Assembly: GCA_031549865.1 (NCBI GenBank)
Contig: JAVBPE010000008.1
Location: 1 to 64,000, forward strand
DNA: 64,000 nt
DNA from: JAVBPE01 sp031549865
Lineage (GTDB): Bacteria; Bacillota_I; Bacilli_A; Acholeplasmatales; Anaeroplasmataceae
Reading direction: 5' to 3'
The stretch's first letter is position 1, and each line of letters starts with the position of its first letter. Both the position numbers and the translations under genes were made by a program. The notes beneath the pieces are model-generated. The model did not search any database and was not told where the DNA came from. It was given only the letters and a program-made list of their open reading frames with translations. Below, in pieces: positions 35,075-44,071 of this stretch.

Positions 35075-37771
35075 ATGAAAGATTTTAAAGATACTTTAAT
35101 ATTGGGTCAAACTGCTTTTGAAATGCGTGGCAATTTAGGTGTAAAAGAACCGGAAATCCAAAAGAAATGGGCAGACATGGATTTATATAATAAGGTTATA
35201 GAAAAGAATAAAGATAAGAAGGAATACACTTTGCATGATGGTCCTCCATATGCAAATGGTGAAATTCACTTAGGGCACGCTTTAAATAAAATTTTAAAGG
35301 ATTTTGTTGTGCGATATAAAAATATGAATGGCTATAAATCTGTTTATATTCCTGGATGGGATACACACGGTCTTCCAATTGAAACAGCTTTAGCTAAAGC
35401 AGGAGTTAATCGTAAAGAAAAAACTATCACAGAGTTTAGACAATTATGTGAAGAATATGCTTATAAGCAAGTTGAAAGACAAAAAGTTGGGTTTAAACGC
35501 TTAGGAGTATTGGGTGATTTTGAAAATCCATATATTACATTACAACCTGAATTTGAACGTGATCAAATTTTAGTGTTTGCACAAATGGCAAAAAGAGGTT
35601 TAATCTATAAAGGATTAAAACCGGTTTATTGGTCTCCATCTTCTGAATCTGCCTTAGCAGAAGCCGAAATCGAATATCAAGATAAGAAGGATTCATCAAT
35701 ATATTTTAAACTTGATATTGTAAATGGAACTGATTTATTTAATGGTGCCAGTTTTGTAGTATGGACAACTACACCATGGACATTGCCTGCAAACTTAGCG
35801 GTATGTAGCGGACCTGAAATTGATTATGTATTATGTAATACAGAAAAAGGTAAATTAATTTTTGGTTTAGAATTAAAAGAAAAACTACAAGATTTATTAG
35901 AATTAGGAAATGTTGAAGTATTATGTACTTTAAAAGGAACTGAACTAACAAACTTAAAATATAAACATCCATTATATGACCGTATTAGTCCATGCATCAA
36001 TGGAGATTATGTTTCAACTGCTGATGGATCAGGGTTAGTACATATTGCTCCTGGACATGGGGAAGACGACTTCAATGTTGGTAAACTTAATAACTTAGAA
36101 ATATTATGTCCTGTCAATGGTAAGGGTGTAATGACTGATGAAGCAGGAAAATATGCGGGAATGTTTTATGAAGACTGTAATAAAGCTGTATTAGAAGATA
36201 TGATATCTTGTGGTGCTGCTTTAAAGGTTATTGAAATTAACCATAGTTACCCACATGATTGGCGTACTAAAAAACCCGTTATATTTCGTGCAACACCACA
36301 ATGGTTTGCCTCTATTGATCCAATTAAAGAAGATATACTAAATGCTATAAAGAGTGTTAACTGGAATCCAAAGTGGGGAGATATTAGAATCACTAATATG
36401 ATAAAAGATCGTCATGATTGGTGTATTTCTCGCCAAAGAGTTTGGGGAGTTCCAATTCCTATTTTCTATGCTGAAAATGAAGAAGCTATTTTAGATCAAG
36501 AAGTATTAATGCATATTGCGGATTTATTTGGCAAATATGGCTCAAATATTTGGTTTATGAAAGAAGCAAAAGATTTATTGCCAGAAGGTTATACACACCC
36601 TGGTAGTCCAAATGGATTATTTACAAAAGAAACAGATATTATGGACGTTTGGTTTGATAGTGGATCATCTCATTATTTATTAAAAAGAAGAGGCTTATCA
36701 TATCCGGCTGATTTATACTTAGAAGGTTCAGATCAATATCGCGGTTGGTTTAACTCAAGTATTATAACAGGTGTTGCAACAACTGGTATCGCGCCTTATA
36801 AAAATATCGTTTCTCATGGATTTACCTTAGATGGCGAAGGCAAAAAAATGTCTAAATCATTAGGTAACACAGTTGATCCTATTAAAGTATGTAATGAAAT
36901 GGGTGCTGATATTCTTCGTTTATGGGTTGCATCTATTGAATATAGAAGTGACTTCGTAATGTCTAAAGAATTAATTAAGCAAGTAAGTGAATCTTACCGT
37001 AAAATTAGAAATACATTACGTTTCTTATTAGCTAATTTAAATGATTTTACTCTAAATGATAGTGTTCCATTTGAACAATTATCTAATATTGATAAATATA
37101 TTTTAGTTAAATATGATTCATTTTTAAAATATGTTAAAGAATCATATGATAATTTTGATTTTGGCGAAGTATATAGAAGTGTTAATCAATTTATAAATAA
37201 TACATTAAGTGCATTCTACCTAGATTTTACAAAGGATATTTTATATATTGAGGCCCTAAATTCCATTACAAGACGTTCTGTTCAAACTGTGTTAAATACT
37301 ATTGCTGATGGATTAATAAAGATGCTTGCTCCAATATTACCTCATACTATGAGTGAAGCATATGATTTACTTTCTACTAAAGTGGAAGATGATGTTTATT
37401 TAACAACTATTCCTGATGCAGTTAATTATGAATTTGCTTTAGAAGAAAATTTTGAAAAATTTATGAAGTATCGTGATGAAATTTTGAAGGCATTAGAAGA
37501 TGCTAGAGCAAATAAAATAATTGGTAAATCATTTAATGCTAAATTAACTTTAATCTTAGATAAAGAAGCAGAAGTTATTTTCAATTCCCTAAATTCTAAT
37601 TTAGCTCAAATATTAATAGTATCTAAATTAGAAATTACACTAGGTGATAAATTTGCTTGCATTGTAGAACCTTGTGAAGGTCATGTTTGTGAACGTTGTC
37701 GTATGATCGTTGATGAAGTAAATGAAGATGGAATTTGTAAGCGTTGTGCTGATATTGTAAGTGCATTATAA
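35075..37771 (+). CDS. ileS: Isoleucyl-tRNA synthetase
   Basis: 898 residues, bacterial-type class I synthetase that charges tRNA-Ile in the cytoplasm. PPYANGEIHLGHALNK carries the HIGH-type motif (HLGH, about residue 68); KMSKSLGN is near 592; WWxxP-like editing-domain sequence WTTTPWTLPANLAV lies around 230. The C terminus has a zinc ribbon CEGHVCERCRMIVDE-C-RC, typical of the bacterial enzyme. RBS AGGAGG before ATG 35075. Regulated by the T-box leader. Confidence 0.97.
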   Translation: MKDFKDTLILGQTAFEMRGNLGVKEPEIQKKWADMDLYNKVIEKNKDKKEYTLHDGPPYANGEIHLGHALNKILKDFVVRYKNMNGYKSVYIPGWDTHGLPIETALAKAGVNRKEKTITEFRQLCEEYAYKQVERQKVGFKRLGVLGDFENPYITLQPEFERDQILVFAQMAKRGLIYKGLKPVYWSPSSESALAEAEIEYQDKKDSSIYFKLDIVNGTDLFNGASFVVWTTTPWTLPANLAVCSGPEIDYVLCNTEKGKLIFGLELKEKLQDLLELGNVEVLCTLKGTELTNLKYKHPLYDRISPCINGDYVSTADGSGLVHIAPGHGEDDFNVGKLNNLEILCPVNGKGVMTDEAGKYAGMFYEDCNKAVLEDMISCGAALKVIEINHSYPHDWRTKKPVIFRATPQWFASIDPIKEDILNAIKSVNWNPKWGDIRITNMIKDRHDWCISRQRVWGVPIPIFYAENEEAILDQEVLMHIADLFGKYGSNIWFMKEAKDLLPEGYTHPGSPNGLFTKETDIMDVWFDSGSSHYLLKRRGLSYPADLYLEGSDQYRGWFNSSIITGVATTGIAPYKNIVSHGFTLDGEGKKMSKSLGNTVDPIKVCNEMGADILRLWVASIEYRSDFVMSKELIKQVSESYRKIRNTLRFLLANLNDFTLNDSVPFEQLSNIDKYILVKYDSFLKYVKESYDNFDFGEVYRSVNQFINNTLSAFYLDFTKDILYIEALNSITRRSVQTVLNTIADGLIKMLAPILPHTMSEAYDLLSTKVEDDVYLTTIPDAVNYEFALEENFEKFMKYRDEILKALEDARANKIIGKSFNAKLTLILDKEAEVIFNSLNSNLAQILIVSKLEITLGDKFACIVEPCEGHVCERCRMIVDEVNEDGICKRCADIVSAL

Positions 37772-37774
37772 TAG

Positions 37775-37800
37775 AAAACCTCAGTCTACTGAGGTTTTTT
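37775..37800 (+). terminator. Terminator after ileS
   Basis: Perfect stem AAAACCTCAG-TCTA-CTGAGGTTTT (37775-37798) with trailing T. Confidence 0.9.
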
Positions 37801-37801
37801 A

Positions 37802-37830
37802 TTGCTAAAATTTTATTAGTATGCTATAGT
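37802..37830 (+). promoter_or_regulatory. Promoter of the pentapeptide-repeat gene
   Basis: TTGCTA (37802-37807), 17-nt spacer, TATAGT (37825-37830) with an extended TGC. Confidence 0.6.
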
Positions 37831-37849
37831 ATACTAAAGAGGCGATTTT

Positions 37850-38452
37850 ATGAACGATAACGAAAAGAAGTTAGAAGAAATTGAAAAACAACTTGAAGAA
37901 TTAGAAAAAGAAGATAGAAAATTTCATTATGAATATATATCACAAAAGAAATTTTTAGGACTTCCTTTAATGCATATAAATATTGGAAATGGCGATTTTA
38001 AAGCTAAAGGTATTTTAGCAATTGGAAATCAAGCAACTGGCATCTTATCAATAGGAGTATTGTCATACGGATTATTATCAATAGGAATATTTTCGGTGGG
38101 CTTAATTTCTTTAGGTATAATTGCCGTTGGTTTATTTGCGATGGCATTATTTTCATTGGGTATTGTAGCTATTGGAATATTTAGTATGGGAGTTTTAGCG
38201 GTTGGTCAATATGCTGTTGGACTATATGCAATTGGAGAAAATGCATACGCAAATTATGTTGCCTTAGGTGGTAAAAAAGCCTATGGTAAAGTTGCAGCCT
38301 GTAAAACAAGTGAAGTATATGGCGAAGTTAAATTTAGATATCCTAATAAAGCAATTAGTGAACAAACGATAAGTGCAAGCATTAGAAAATCTCCACTTGG
38401 TGTTTTCAATGAATTTATGATTTATATTTTTAAGAAAGTTTGTTATAAGTAA
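37850..38452 (+). CDS. Hydrophobic tandem pentapeptide-repeat protein
   Basis: 200 residues. An N-terminal charged coiled coil (1-25) precedes a FLGLPLMHINIG block. From about 52 to 125 there are about 14 uninterrupted five-residue units of the form [S/A]-[I/V/L/M]-G-[I/V/L]-[L/F/I], for example ILSIG, VLSYG, LLSIG, IFSVG. The spacing of Ala/Ser and Leu/Phe follows the pentapeptide-repeat rule for a quadrilateral beta-helix, but the outward positions are hydrophobic instead of charged. A shorter repeat-free tail (130-200) contains KKAYGKVAACKTSE. It could be a membrane-embedded or membrane-apposed beta-helix. Related proteins with GLPLxHIN starts occur in other bacteria; function unknown. Confidence 0.75.
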   Translation: MNDNEKKLEEIEKQLEELEKEDRKFHYEYISQKKFLGLPLMHINIGNGDFKAKGILAIGNQATGILSIGVLSYGLLSIGIFSVGLISLGIIAVGLFAMALFSLGIVAIGIFSMGVLAVGQYAVGLYAIGENAYANYVALGGKKAYGKVAACKTSEVYGEVKFRYPNKAISEQTISASIRKSPLGVFNEFMIYIFKKVCYK

Positions 38453-38477
38453 ATACCTTGTTATCAAGGTATTTTTT
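38451..38477 (+). terminator. Terminator after the pentapeptide-repeat gene
   Basis: Stem AAATACCTTG / CAAGGTATTT with TTAT loop, then T; it overlaps the stop codon. Confidence 0.88.
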
Positions 38478-38501
38478 TACGATAAATGGTCTATGATATT
38501 T

Positions 38502-38530
38502 TTGACATATAACCATAAATGTGATAAAAT
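38502..38530 (+). promoter_or_regulatory. Promoter of the unknown-deoC-deoD operon
   Basis: TTGACA (38502-38507), 17-nt spacer, TAAAAT (38525-38530). Confidence 0.75.
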
Positions 38531-38564
38531 ATGACATATGTATAATCGATTTGGAGGTTTTAAA

Positions 38565-39434
38565 TTGGTATTTCGTTATTATTTTTTTAAAGAACAAGAT
38601 AGAAACTATGATTTAGCAGATTTAATTGCTTTTTTTCAAGCTGTACCAAATATTTCATTAGAAAAAGTTGGTTCTGAAAGAAGAATGAATTACGTAAATG
38701 AAATGCTTGATTTTAAAGCTACATTCGTAATATCTGATAAATCTATTTTAAAATCAGCTAATCTTGTAAGTATTGATCCTAAATATTTAGATTTAAATAT
38801 TTATGTTGAATTCAATTTATTATTAGCAAATTATAAAATAGAGTTAGTCGTTGATATTATTGAAAATTTGTGCAAAAGATTCAAATTTTGCGTTTATAAT
38901 GAGGTTTTTGAAGATGTTTTACCTTTTAGAAGAATGCTTTTACTTAAAGCTTTTGAGAAAGTAAAAGAAGCTTATAAATCAAAGTATGAAGATGAAATTG
39001 CTGAATATAATAAACTTGAACCGATGGTTTTAAATTCAGTTTATAAATATTTAGAAAATAAAAGTAGTTTAAAAAATATATTTAAAGAGGATAAAATAGT
39101 TCCTCTAGATTATATATTTTATAAGAAACTTGGCTCTAGAAGAGCATATGTTGGTGTTAAATGGGATGGCTATACACCATTTATAATTCCTTCAAATGTT
39201 GATTTATTAGTTATATATGAAAATGGAAATAATAGATTCATTCATTATAAAGAATTTGAAGCAAAGATAATAAAAGTATTAAAGCCAGTTGAAAGTGATT
39301 TATTTGGTTTATGCTATATCACTTATAAAGATATGAAGAAAGTTAGAAAAGAATTAGTTAAGGGCAAATTTAGTGCAATTAATCAAAATGTTGAATTGAT
39401 CCAAATCGATTTAAAACAAATTTTAGATATATAG
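38565..39434 (+). CDS. Conserved-looking protein of unknown function
   Basis: 289 residues, soluble, no signal peptide or clear motif. Predicted alpha/beta composition with a C-terminal block (YVGVKWDGYTPFIIPSNVDLLVIYENGNN) that looks like a folded domain. The in-frame ATG 38538 lies at the predicted transcription start and is unlikely; TTG 38565 has TTGGAGG eight bases upstream. First gene of an operon with deoC and deoD, so a role near nucleoside metabolism is possible, but nothing in the sequence demonstrates it. I do not recognise the family. Confidence 0.75.
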   Translation: MVFRYYFFKEQDRNYDLADLIAFFQAVPNISLEKVGSERRMNYVNEMLDFKATFVISDKSILKSANLVSIDPKYLDLNIYVEFNLLLANYKIELVVDIIENLCKRFKFCVYNEVFEDVLPFRRMLLLKAFEKVKEAYKSKYEDEIAEYNKLEPMVLNSVYKYLENKSSLKNIFKEDKIVPLDYIFYKKLGSRRAYVGVKWDGYTPFIIPSNVDLLVIYENGNNRFIHYKEFEAKIIKVLKPVESDLFGLCYITYKDMKKVRKELVKGKFSAINQNVELIQIDLKQILDI

Positions 39435-39443
39435 GTGAGGAAA

Positions 39444-40115
39444 ATGAAAGATTCAAAATATATAGACCACACAGTTTTAAAAGCTACTGCAACAAAAATA
39501 GATATTTTAAAACTATGTGATGAAGCAGTAAGATATGATTTTAAAAGTGTTTGCGTTAATCCATATTTTGTTCCGTATGCAAAAGAAGTTTTATATGGAA
39601 GTGATATTTTAATTTGTACAGTAATAGGATTTCCTTTAGGGGCAAATACAAAAGAAGTAAAAGCATTTGAAACTATAAAAGCTATTTCTGATGGGGCAGA
39701 TGAAATAGATATGGTTATTAATATTGGAGAAGCAAAAGAACATAATTGGGATTATGTTTATGAAGATATAAAGTCAGTAGTAGATGCAGCCAATGGAGTT
39801 TTAGTTAAAGTAATTATTGAAACATGTTATTTAACTGATGAAGAAAAAATTGAAGCATGTAAATGTGCAGTAAAGGCGAATGCTGATTATGTGAAAACTT
39901 CTACAGGTTTTGGTAGTGGTGGTGCAACTGCAAAAGATATCAAGCTTATGCGTGATGTAGTAGGACCTGATATTGGTGTTAAAGCCTCAGGTGGTGTAAA
40001 GACCAAAGATGATTTTAAATTAATGATTGAAAATGGTGCAACAAGAATCGGAACAAGTAATGGTATATCTTTAATGGAGGATTCAAATGACAACAATTCC
40101 AACGCCGCATATTGA
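39444..40115 (+). CDS. deoC: Deoxyribose-phosphate aldolase
   Basis: 223 residues. Cleaves 2-deoxyribose 5-phosphate to acetaldehyde and glyceraldehyde 3-phosphate in deoxynucleoside salvage. The family core is visible: IDHTVLKATAT near the start, VIGFPLGA, DEIDMVINIG, VKVIIETCYL, and the Schiff-base Lys motif YVKTSTGF, then VKASGGVK. The C terminus (SLMEDSNDNNSNAAY) extends beyond the usual ending and overlaps deoD by 29 nt, out of frame. The upstream GTG 39435 is in the RBS; ATG 39444 is chosen. TGA stop. Confidence 0.94.
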   Translation: MKDSKYIDHTVLKATATKIDILKLCDEAVRYDFKSVCVNPYFVPYAKEVLYGSDILICTVIGFPLGANTKEVKAFETIKAISDGADEIDMVINIGEAKEHNWDYVYEDIKSVVDAANGVLVKVIIETCYLTDEEKIEACKCAVKANADYVKTSTGFGSGGATAKDIKLMRDVVGPDIGVKASGGVKTKDDFKLMIENGATRIGTSNGISLMEDSNDNNSNAAY

Positions 40116-40812
40116 GGCAAATGAAAAAGCATTAATAGCGAAAACAGTATTAATGCCTGGTGATCCTTTAAGAGCTAAGTTTATTGCGGATACTTTTTTA
40201 AGCGATGTTATAACCTTTAATACAACTAGAAATATGTTTGGTTATACTGGATACTATAAAGGCAAAAAAATAAGCGTTATGGGTTCAGGTATGGGAATGG
40301 CTAGTATTGGCATATATTCTTATGAATTATATAACTTCTATGATGTAGAAAATATTGTGAGAATTGGTTCAGCAGGATCTTATAGTCCAAGACTTAATGT
40401 TTATGACGTTGTTTTAGTAACTGAAGCTTGGAGTGAATCAACTTTTGCGAAAGTTATGGGAAATATAAATAAAAAAATATTAAAGAGTAATACTAAGATA
40501 AACACTAAGTTAAAAAAAGCAGCATTGAAACTTGGAATTGAAATGAAAGAAGCAAGAATTCATTCATCGGATGTTTTTTATCACACTGATTCATTTTCAT
40601 GGGAACAAACAAGAGATAAATATGGTGTTGAGGCTGTTGAAATGGAATCATTTGCACTATTTGCAAATGCAATGATATCAAAGAAAAATGCATCTTGTAT
40701 TTTAACAATTTCTGATTCGTTTATTACACATGAGATTACATCTTCTTTAGAAAGACAAAATGCCTTTACAAATATGATGGAAATTGCATTGTCTTTAGCA
40801 GCAAAAGAATAA
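40087..40812 (+). CDS. deoD: Purine nucleoside phosphorylase, DeoD type
   Basis: 241 residues, the standard length of the hexameric enzyme. Phosphorolyses purine (deoxy)nucleosides, producing base and (deoxy)ribose 1-phosphate. Motifs: PTPHIEA, MPGDPLRAKFIAD, MGSGMGMASIGIYSYEL, GSAGSY, and the purine-binding VEAVEMESFALF. RBS GGAGG at 40076 lies within deoC. Pairs naturally with deoC, feeding 2-deoxyribose phosphate after a phosphopentomutase that is not in the window. Confidence 0.95.
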   Translation: MTTIPTPHIEANEKALIAKTVLMPGDPLRAKFIADTFLSDVITFNTTRNMFGYTGYYKGKKISVMGSGMGMASIGIYSYELYNFYDVENIVRIGSAGSYSPRLNVYDVVLVTEAWSESTFAKVMGNINKKILKSNTKINTKLKKAALKLGIEMKEARIHSSDVFYHTDSFSWEQTRDKYGVEAVEMESFALFANAMISKKNASCILTISDSFITHEITSSLERQNAFTNMMEIALSLAAKE

Positions 40813-40818
40813 ATAAAA

Positions 40819-40844
40819 AAGGGACCATTGGTCCCTAATTTTTT
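40819..40844 (+). terminator. Terminator after deoD
   Basis: GGGACC-ATT-GGTCCC stem (40821-40835), A-rich 5' side and T-rich 3' side. Confidence 0.85.
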
Positions 40845-40859
40845 AAGGAGAATTTATTA

Positions 40860-42086
40860 ATGTTATTACTTAATACACAAAAATATAATCGTATAACTTA
40901 TAGATATTATATTTTTGAAGATACAGAACTAAAAAGTTCTACATATAATTATGCTTTAGCTTATATTTTAGGTTATAGTACGGATAAATATAAAACTAGT
41001 GAGATATTTAATCAAGCACTTATAGCATTATATGATGCTTCATTAAAGATAACTTTTAATCGTGTTGGAGAATTAAGTTATTTATTATTTGAATTTTCTT
41101 TTTTAAATCCTAAATTACTTAATGATAAAGAATATACATTAAAAGTTATGTATGATGAATTTATGGATATCATATTTAAACCAAAAGTAAAAGAAGATGC
41201 TTTTAGTATGGAAAATTTTAAAAGATATAAAAATGAAGTTAAAAATGATTTGTTAATGGTTTTAGAAAATCCAGCTAAACTATCAATAAGAAGAGCATAT
41301 ATGCAATTTTTTAAAGATACAAATGCCTCAATATTAGCGCCTGGTGATGAAAAAATTATTAAAAAAATAACTTCAAAAAATTTATATTCACATTATAAAG
41401 AAATGTTAAAAAAAGAATCTTTATTTGTGGTTTGTGGGGATGTTTTAGAAAGTGATTTTGATTTTGTACCTAAATATGAATATACATTTAGTAAAATAGA
41501 TCATTTTATAAAAGAACGTTTTATCAAAGAGGAAACTAAGGTAATTGAAAAATCTAATACAAAACAAACGCGATTAGTAATTATATATGACTATGAAGAA
41601 TTTCATAAAGATCGTATGTTATATGCATGTCAAATTTTTAATGGAATATTTGGAGGAGAAGTATCATCTAAACTATTTAAACGTATTAGAGAAGAATTGA
41701 GTCTTTGTTATTCTATTCATTCATTTTATGATACTCAAGCTAGTGTATTTAGTGTGATGTGTGGTATTGATAAATCAAATATTAATAAAGTTATCTTAGA
41801 GATAGATAATGAATTATCTAATATAATTAATGGCGATTTTAGTGATTTAGATATAGATAATAATAAATTGATTATTAAAAACCAATTATTAAAGCTAGAA
41901 GATCAAATGAATTCTATAATATCACATGAAATAACGTATTTATTAATAGATGACGAAAGATTTGATATCGAAAAAGAAATCGAATTAGTGGATTCAATAA
42001 ATAAAGAAGATATTATAAAAATAGCATCTACACTTCATAATAAATTTACTTATATCTTAGAAAATGATGGTGAAGCTCATGAATAA
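40860..42086 (+). CDS. yfmF: M16-family YfmF-like protein (inactive partner)
   Basis: 408 residues of the pitrilysin/insulinase-like fold. No HxxEH zinc motif is present, as in YfmF, the non-catalytic member of the YfmF/YfmH pair associated with 5-aminopentanol modification of elongation factor P in Bacilli. The C-terminal half contains IFNGIFGGEVSSKLFKRIREELSLCYSI, a typical M16 substrate-binding region. It overlaps the YfmH gene by 8 nt, implying a heterodimer. RBS AAGGAG. The EF-P link is family knowledge, not visible here. Confidence 0.85.
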   Translation: MLLLNTQKYNRITYRYYIFEDTELKSSTYNYALAYILGYSTDKYKTSEIFNQALIALYDASLKITFNRVGELSYLLFEFSFLNPKLLNDKEYTLKVMYDEFMDIIFKPKVKEDAFSMENFKRYKNEVKNDLLMVLENPAKLSIRRAYMQFFKDTNASILAPGDEKIIKKITSKNLYSHYKEMLKKESLFVVCGDVLESDFDFVPKYEYTFSKIDHFIKERFIKEETKVIEKSNTKQTRLVIIYDYEEFHKDRMLYACQIFNGIFGGEVSSKLFKRIREELSLCYSIHSFYDTQASVFSVMCGIDKSNINKVILEIDNELSNIINGDFSDLDIDNNKLIIKNQLLKLEDQMNSIISHEITYLLIDDERFDIEKEIELVDSINKEDIIKIASTLHNKFTYILENDGEAHE

Positions 42087-43338
42087 AATAGTTAATTTAG
42101 GAGTTTTAGAAACTGTTTTAAGTAATGGTTTAAAAGTTATTCATATAATAAAGAAAGATTTTAAATCAAAATATGTTTCATTAACTGTCAATAGTGGGGC
42201 AAACCATAATAATTTTATTATGGATAATAAAGAATATCATCTACCTAGTGGTATTGCCCACTTTTTAGAACACAAAATATTTTTAAATGAAGATAATACT
42301 GATGCATTTACTAAGTTATCAAATATGGGAGTTGATGCGAACGCAATGACGTCTGCTGATGATACAACATATTATTTCATCACAACTTCAGATTTATATA
42401 AACCTTTAGAAATATTTATTAATTTCTTATCAACTCCATATTTTCCAAAAGATAAAGTTGAAAGTGAAAAAGGAATTATTGTATCAGAAATAAGAATGAC
42501 TAAAGATAATGAAATGGGAAATTTATATCGTGAAATAAAAAGGTATTTATATCCAAATTCAGTTTTTAAAGATGATATTGCCGGAACAGAAACTGATGTT
42601 AATAATACAACATCTAAAGATTTAGAGCTTTATTATGAAGCAAATTATCGTTATGATAATATGTTAATGGTTATTATCGGTGATTATGATATTGAAAAAA
42701 CTAATGATTTTTTAGAATCTGAATTTGCTAAATATCCTAAAGAAAAAAAAGATGTTAAATATATTTATGGTTTAAAAGATAGTAAAATTAAAAAACAAGA
42801 AGTGACAATAAGAGGAAATGTAAGTATAGAAAAATTTGCCTTAGGATTTAGACTTAATGAAATTCCTGATACATTTGAAGGGGAAATTTATGCTAGAAAA
42901 ATTCAAATATTATTTGATTTATTATTTTCCGAGCAAACACCTACATTTGTAAAATTATTAAATAAAGGTTTAATTACAGATGATTTTACGGCCTTTTTAG
43001 ATTCAGGAAGTGAATATGCCTTTATATTAATTATTTCTTCATCTTTTGATACACTAAAAAGTAAAGATGCAATCTTTAATATTTTAAATAAAAAAGATAT
43101 AAAAGCATTGGATGAAGAATTATTTATTAAAATGAAAAAATCTACAATAGGTAATTATTATTTATCTCTTGATAAATTCTCAACTTTAGCCAGTAATGTG
43201 ACGGAGTATAGTTTAAGAGGTATCAACTATTTTGATAAGATCAAAATTGAAGATTCTATATCGTTTAAGGATATTGTTGAATTATATCAAAATATAGATT
43301 TAAATAATTTTGTTTTTGTTAGAAATATCAAAAAATAG
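42079..43338 (+). CDS. yfmH: M16-family zinc peptidase YfmH-like (active partner)
   Basis: 419 residues. The catalytic zinc motif HFLEHKIF (HxxEH) is at about residues 58-65, followed by a downstream Glu (EKGIIVSEIRM) in the expected position. In-frame ATGs upstream (42064, 42067) lie inside yfmF; ATG 42079 has GGTGAAG in front and is the preferred start. Pairs with YfmF as an M16B protease; in Bacilli this pair is linked to EF-P 5-aminopentanol modification. A terminator follows. Confidence 0.88.
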   Translation: MNKIVNLGVLETVLSNGLKVIHIIKKDFKSKYVSLTVNSGANHNNFIMDNKEYHLPSGIAHFLEHKIFLNEDNTDAFTKLSNMGVDANAMTSADDTTYYFITTSDLYKPLEIFINFLSTPYFPKDKVESEKGIIVSEIRMTKDNEMGNLYREIKRYLYPNSVFKDDIAGTETDVNNTTSKDLELYYEANYRYDNMLMVIIGDYDIEKTNDFLESEFAKYPKEKKDVKYIYGLKDSKIKKQEVTIRGNVSIEKFALGFRLNEIPDTFEGEIYARKIQILFDLLFSEQTPTFVKLLNKGLITDDFTAFLDSGSEYAFILIISSSFDTLKSKDAIFNILNKKDIKALDEELFIKMKKSTIGNYYLSLDKFSTLASNVTEYSLRGINYFDKIKIEDSISFKDIVELYQNIDLNNFVFVRNIKK

Positions 43339-43363
43339 CTCATATTTACTCTAACTTTATAAA

Positions 43364-43402
43364 ATAAAAGATAGACGCATTATTATGTCTATCTTTTATT
43401 AT
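43364..43402 (+). terminator. Terminator after yfmH
   Basis: AATAAAAGATAGAC / GTCTATCTTTTATT arms around a 9-10 nt loop. Confidence 0.85.
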
Positions 43403-43516
43403 CTTTTAAATTATACTTTTCTAAAATTTAATTGAGAAAATAGTATTTAGCTTTAAAAACCTGATTTTAATTTACTTATCATTAATTATATAATCTCTTA
43501 TAGATAGGAGGTAAAA

Positions 43517-43855
43517 ATGTATAATTATATCATGTTAATTGGTCGCATTGCTAATGATATTGAATTAAAAGCAACTGAAACTAAAAAAAGTGTTATTAAT
43601 CTTGTTTTAGCAGTCTCACGCCCCTTTAAAAATCAAGAAGGACTTTATGAAACGGATTTTATTAGAGTTACATTGTGGGAGCAAGTAGCTGAGATAACTT
43701 CTGAATACTGCAAAAAGGGTTCCATGGTTGCTGTTAAAGGAAGAGTAGGAACAAGAAAAGAAACATTAGAATCAGGAGTAATTATTAATGTCAATGAAAT
43801 TATTGGTGATAAGATTGTTTTCCTAAATTCCAAAGATAGTTATAATTTAGAGTAA
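43517..43855 (+). CDS. ssb: Single-stranded DNA-binding protein
   Basis: 112 residues, a bare OB fold with no acidic C-terminal tail. MYNYIMLIGRIANDIELK and FIRVTLWEQVAE are the SSB strands. The short length and missing DDDIPF-like tip match accessory SSBs such as B. subtilis SsbB (YwpH), which acts in competence, rather than the main replication SSB. RBS AGGAGG precedes ATG. Downstream hairpin terminator. Confidence 0.9.
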   Translation: MYNYIMLIGRIANDIELKATETKKSVINLVLAVSRPFKNQEGLYETDFIRVTLWEQVAEITSEYCKKGSMVAVKGRVGTRKETLESGVIINVNEIIGDKIVFLNSKDSYNLE

Positions 43856-43880
43856 AAAGGAATGCTTAGGCATTCTTTTA
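43854..43880 (+). terminator. Terminator after ssb
   Basis: AAAAGGAATGC / GCATTCTTTT stem with one bulged base and TTAG loop, followed by TATTAA. Confidence 0.7.
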
Positions 43881-43915
43881 TTAATTTATGTTATAATAGT
43901 AATGAGGTCAAATTT

Positions 43916-44020
43916 ATGATATATACACTTTTGGATTTCTTAATAATAGGAGTTTGTGCTTTATTAATTATACTTTTATTTTTTATGTATAAATTTTATA
44001 AAGCAAAGAAGAAAAAATAA
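43916..44020 (+). CDS. Small single-pass membrane protein, 34 aa
   Basis: 34-codon ORF, ATG 43916 to TAA 44020. RBS GAGG (43904-43907) lies 8 nt upstream and an extended -10 (TGTTATAAT) ends at 43897. The product has one hydrophobic segment (about residues 6-25) and ends in the basic tail KAKKKK, giving a predicted N-out/C-in helix. It is between ssb and the HdeD-like gene. Good expression signals argue for a real small protein; no homolog recognised. Confidence 0.6.
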   Translation: MIYTLLDFLIIGVCALLIILLFFMYKFYKAKKKK

Positions 44021-44021
44021 A

Positions 44022-44049
44022 TTGTAATCGCATAAATTTATTGTATAAT
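44022..44049 (+). promoter_or_regulatory. Promoter of the six-helix membrane protein gene
   Basis: TTGTAA (44022-44027), 16-nt spacer, TATAAT (44044-44049). Confidence 0.65.
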
Positions 44050-44071
44050 ATAAAAGAATGGAGTTGATTTT

